Positions 4,794 through 5,376 of a stretch of 5,376 bases of DNA are shown here, in pieces. The notes under the pieces were generated by a model. It saw nothing but the letters and a program-made list of their open reading frames with translations. It was not told where the DNA came from and searched no databases. Source of the stretch: Actinomycetota bacterium (GTDB lineage Bacteria > Actinomycetota > Thermoleophilia > Solirubrobacterales > 70-9); NCBI GenBank assembly GCA_005884305.1, contig VAYL01000001.1, forward strand, positions 1-5,376, given 5' to 3'. The translations under genes were made by a program, and so were the position numbers. The first letter of the stretch is position 1, and every line of letters begins with the position of its first letter.

Positions 4794-5376
4794 GGCGATC
4801 ACTTGGCGCAGCCGGTGGCGGAACTTCTTCACGTCGCGCCGCAGCCAGTCCGTGTGATCGTTCCGCCAGCCCTCGAGGTCCTTGAAGAATGGGCTGTGGT
4901 TCGCCATCGCGTGGCCGATGATGTTGCGCATCTTGATTCCGTAGCGCTGCTTGAGCCAGGCGGCTAGCCGGACGGCGCTGTGGATCTGCTTGTGTCGGTG
5001 GAGGATCTGCTCGTCGGCCCAGTGGGAGCCTGAGCCGGCCTCCTGAACCATCTCCACGCCAATGGCCGTGTAGTTCAGGCCGATCGTGTGGCGGCAGCGG
5101 ATCGTCGGGCGAACCGTTCGATGGATACGGCCGCTCTTGGCGACGATGAAATGCGAACAGACGCCGGGGAGTTCGCCGTTGTTCGGGGCGTTCGATGCGA
5201 ACACGTGCCACGCGGACTGATAGCTCGGGCCGGCGGTGAAGTGCAGGACGATCACCTTCGGGTCGCGGAGGTGCCACCGCGGCTGCCCGTAGTGGCGCTT
5301 GGAGTACCGGGCCATCTCGTGCTTTCGCTTGTGGCCGTACGGGATCGGGTCGGCGTCGATCGGCGGTCGCTCCGCC
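4788..5376 (-). CDS. N-acetylmuramoyl-L-alanine amidase, Amidase_2/PGRP type (N-terminus beyond window)
   Basis: Amidase_2 enzymes are zinc hydrolases that cut the bond between MurNAc and L-Ala in peptidoglycan. Counting from Met at 5315: the first strand VIVLHFTAG carries probable zinc ligand His25. SHFIVAKSGRIHRTV (54-68), RHTIGLNYTAIGVEMV (75-90, the usual HA..N..SIGIE element with Glu88) and IIGHAMANHS (132-141, His135 as second ligand) follow in the family order. NDHTDW (152-157) probably supplies the third ligand, Asp156. ATG 5315 is possible but has no ribosome-binding site. The frame stays open upstream to the window edge, reading IDADPIPYGHKRKHEMARYS across it, which looks like conserved protein. 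I therefore treat the gene as cut by the window end, with any signal peptide or cell-wall-binding part not visible. The basic C-terminus (RRDVKKFRHRLRQVIAK) may bind anionic wall polymers. Confidence 0.92.
   Translation of the reverse strand, partial: AERPPIDADPIPYGHKRKHEMARYSKRHYGQPRWHLRDPKVIVLHFTAGPSYQSAWHVFASNAPNNGELPGVCSHFIVAKSGRIHRTVRPTIRCRHTIGLNYTAIGVEMVQEAGSGSHWADEQILHRHKQIHSAVRLAAWLKQRYGIKMRNIIGHAMANHSPFFKDLEGWRNDHTDWLRRDVKKFRHRLRQVIAK

Noticed and set aside
4372..5277. 301-codon minus-strand frame overlapping the amidase and the membrane protein
   Set aside because: It is very rich in Arg and Pro, crosses the terminator and two real genes, and has no motif. The amidase frame on the same strand has recognisable catalytic elements.

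Overview
The window reads as chromosomal DNA from a high-GC actinobacterium. Third codon positions are mostly G or C, several start codons are GTG, and several genes appear to be leaderless behind TANNNT-type -10 boxes. The protein mix suggests Thermoleophilia/Solirubrobacterales-like bacteria: PdxS/PdxT, a Cys-containing actinobacterial-type lipoprotein, and an amidase whose frame continues past a "PYGHKRKHEMARYSKRHYG" stretch. That placement is inference and was not tested against any database.

Bases 1-1103 hold the vitamin B6 operon on the minus strand. pdxS is complete (295 aa, all three key residues at canonical positions), and the first 68 codons of pdxT follow 11 bases after its stop. 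Together they encode the PLP synthase that builds pyridoxal 5'-phosphate from ribose 5-phosphate, glyceraldehyde 3-phosphate and glutamine-derived ammonia. Upstream, still on the minus strand, are a two-helix membrane protein of unknown function (1193-1651) and a MurR/RpiR-type HTH-SIS regulator (1804-2721). The 152 bases between those two genes contain overlapping, mutually exclusive stem-loops.

Bases 2722-2864 are a spacer between divergent genes, with two tandem perfect hairpins and a strong Shine-Dalgarno sequence oddly far from the regulator's start. A small four-helix membrane protein (about 2865-3284, plus) then meets a secreted lipoprotein (3281-3805, minus) tail to tail; their stop codons share one CTAG.

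The lipoprotein is divergent, across only 46 bases, from a six-helix membrane protein of the GPDPase-membrane-domain/YciC-like type (3852-4586, plus). Eighteen bases after that gene is a short gene (4605-4733) with the best ribosome-binding site in the window and an intrinsic terminator just downstream. It encodes a 42-residue protein of extreme composition: 13 acidic, 11 Gly, no basic and no aromatic residues. The right end is a zinc-dependent peptidoglycan amidase (Amidase_2) on the minus strand, whose N-terminus lies beyond the window.

The least explained elements are the acidic mini-protein paired with the membrane protein, the structured spacer after the RpiR gene, and the hairpin-rich leader before it. 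I see no CRISPR array, tRNA, rRNA, transposase or recognisable defence system.
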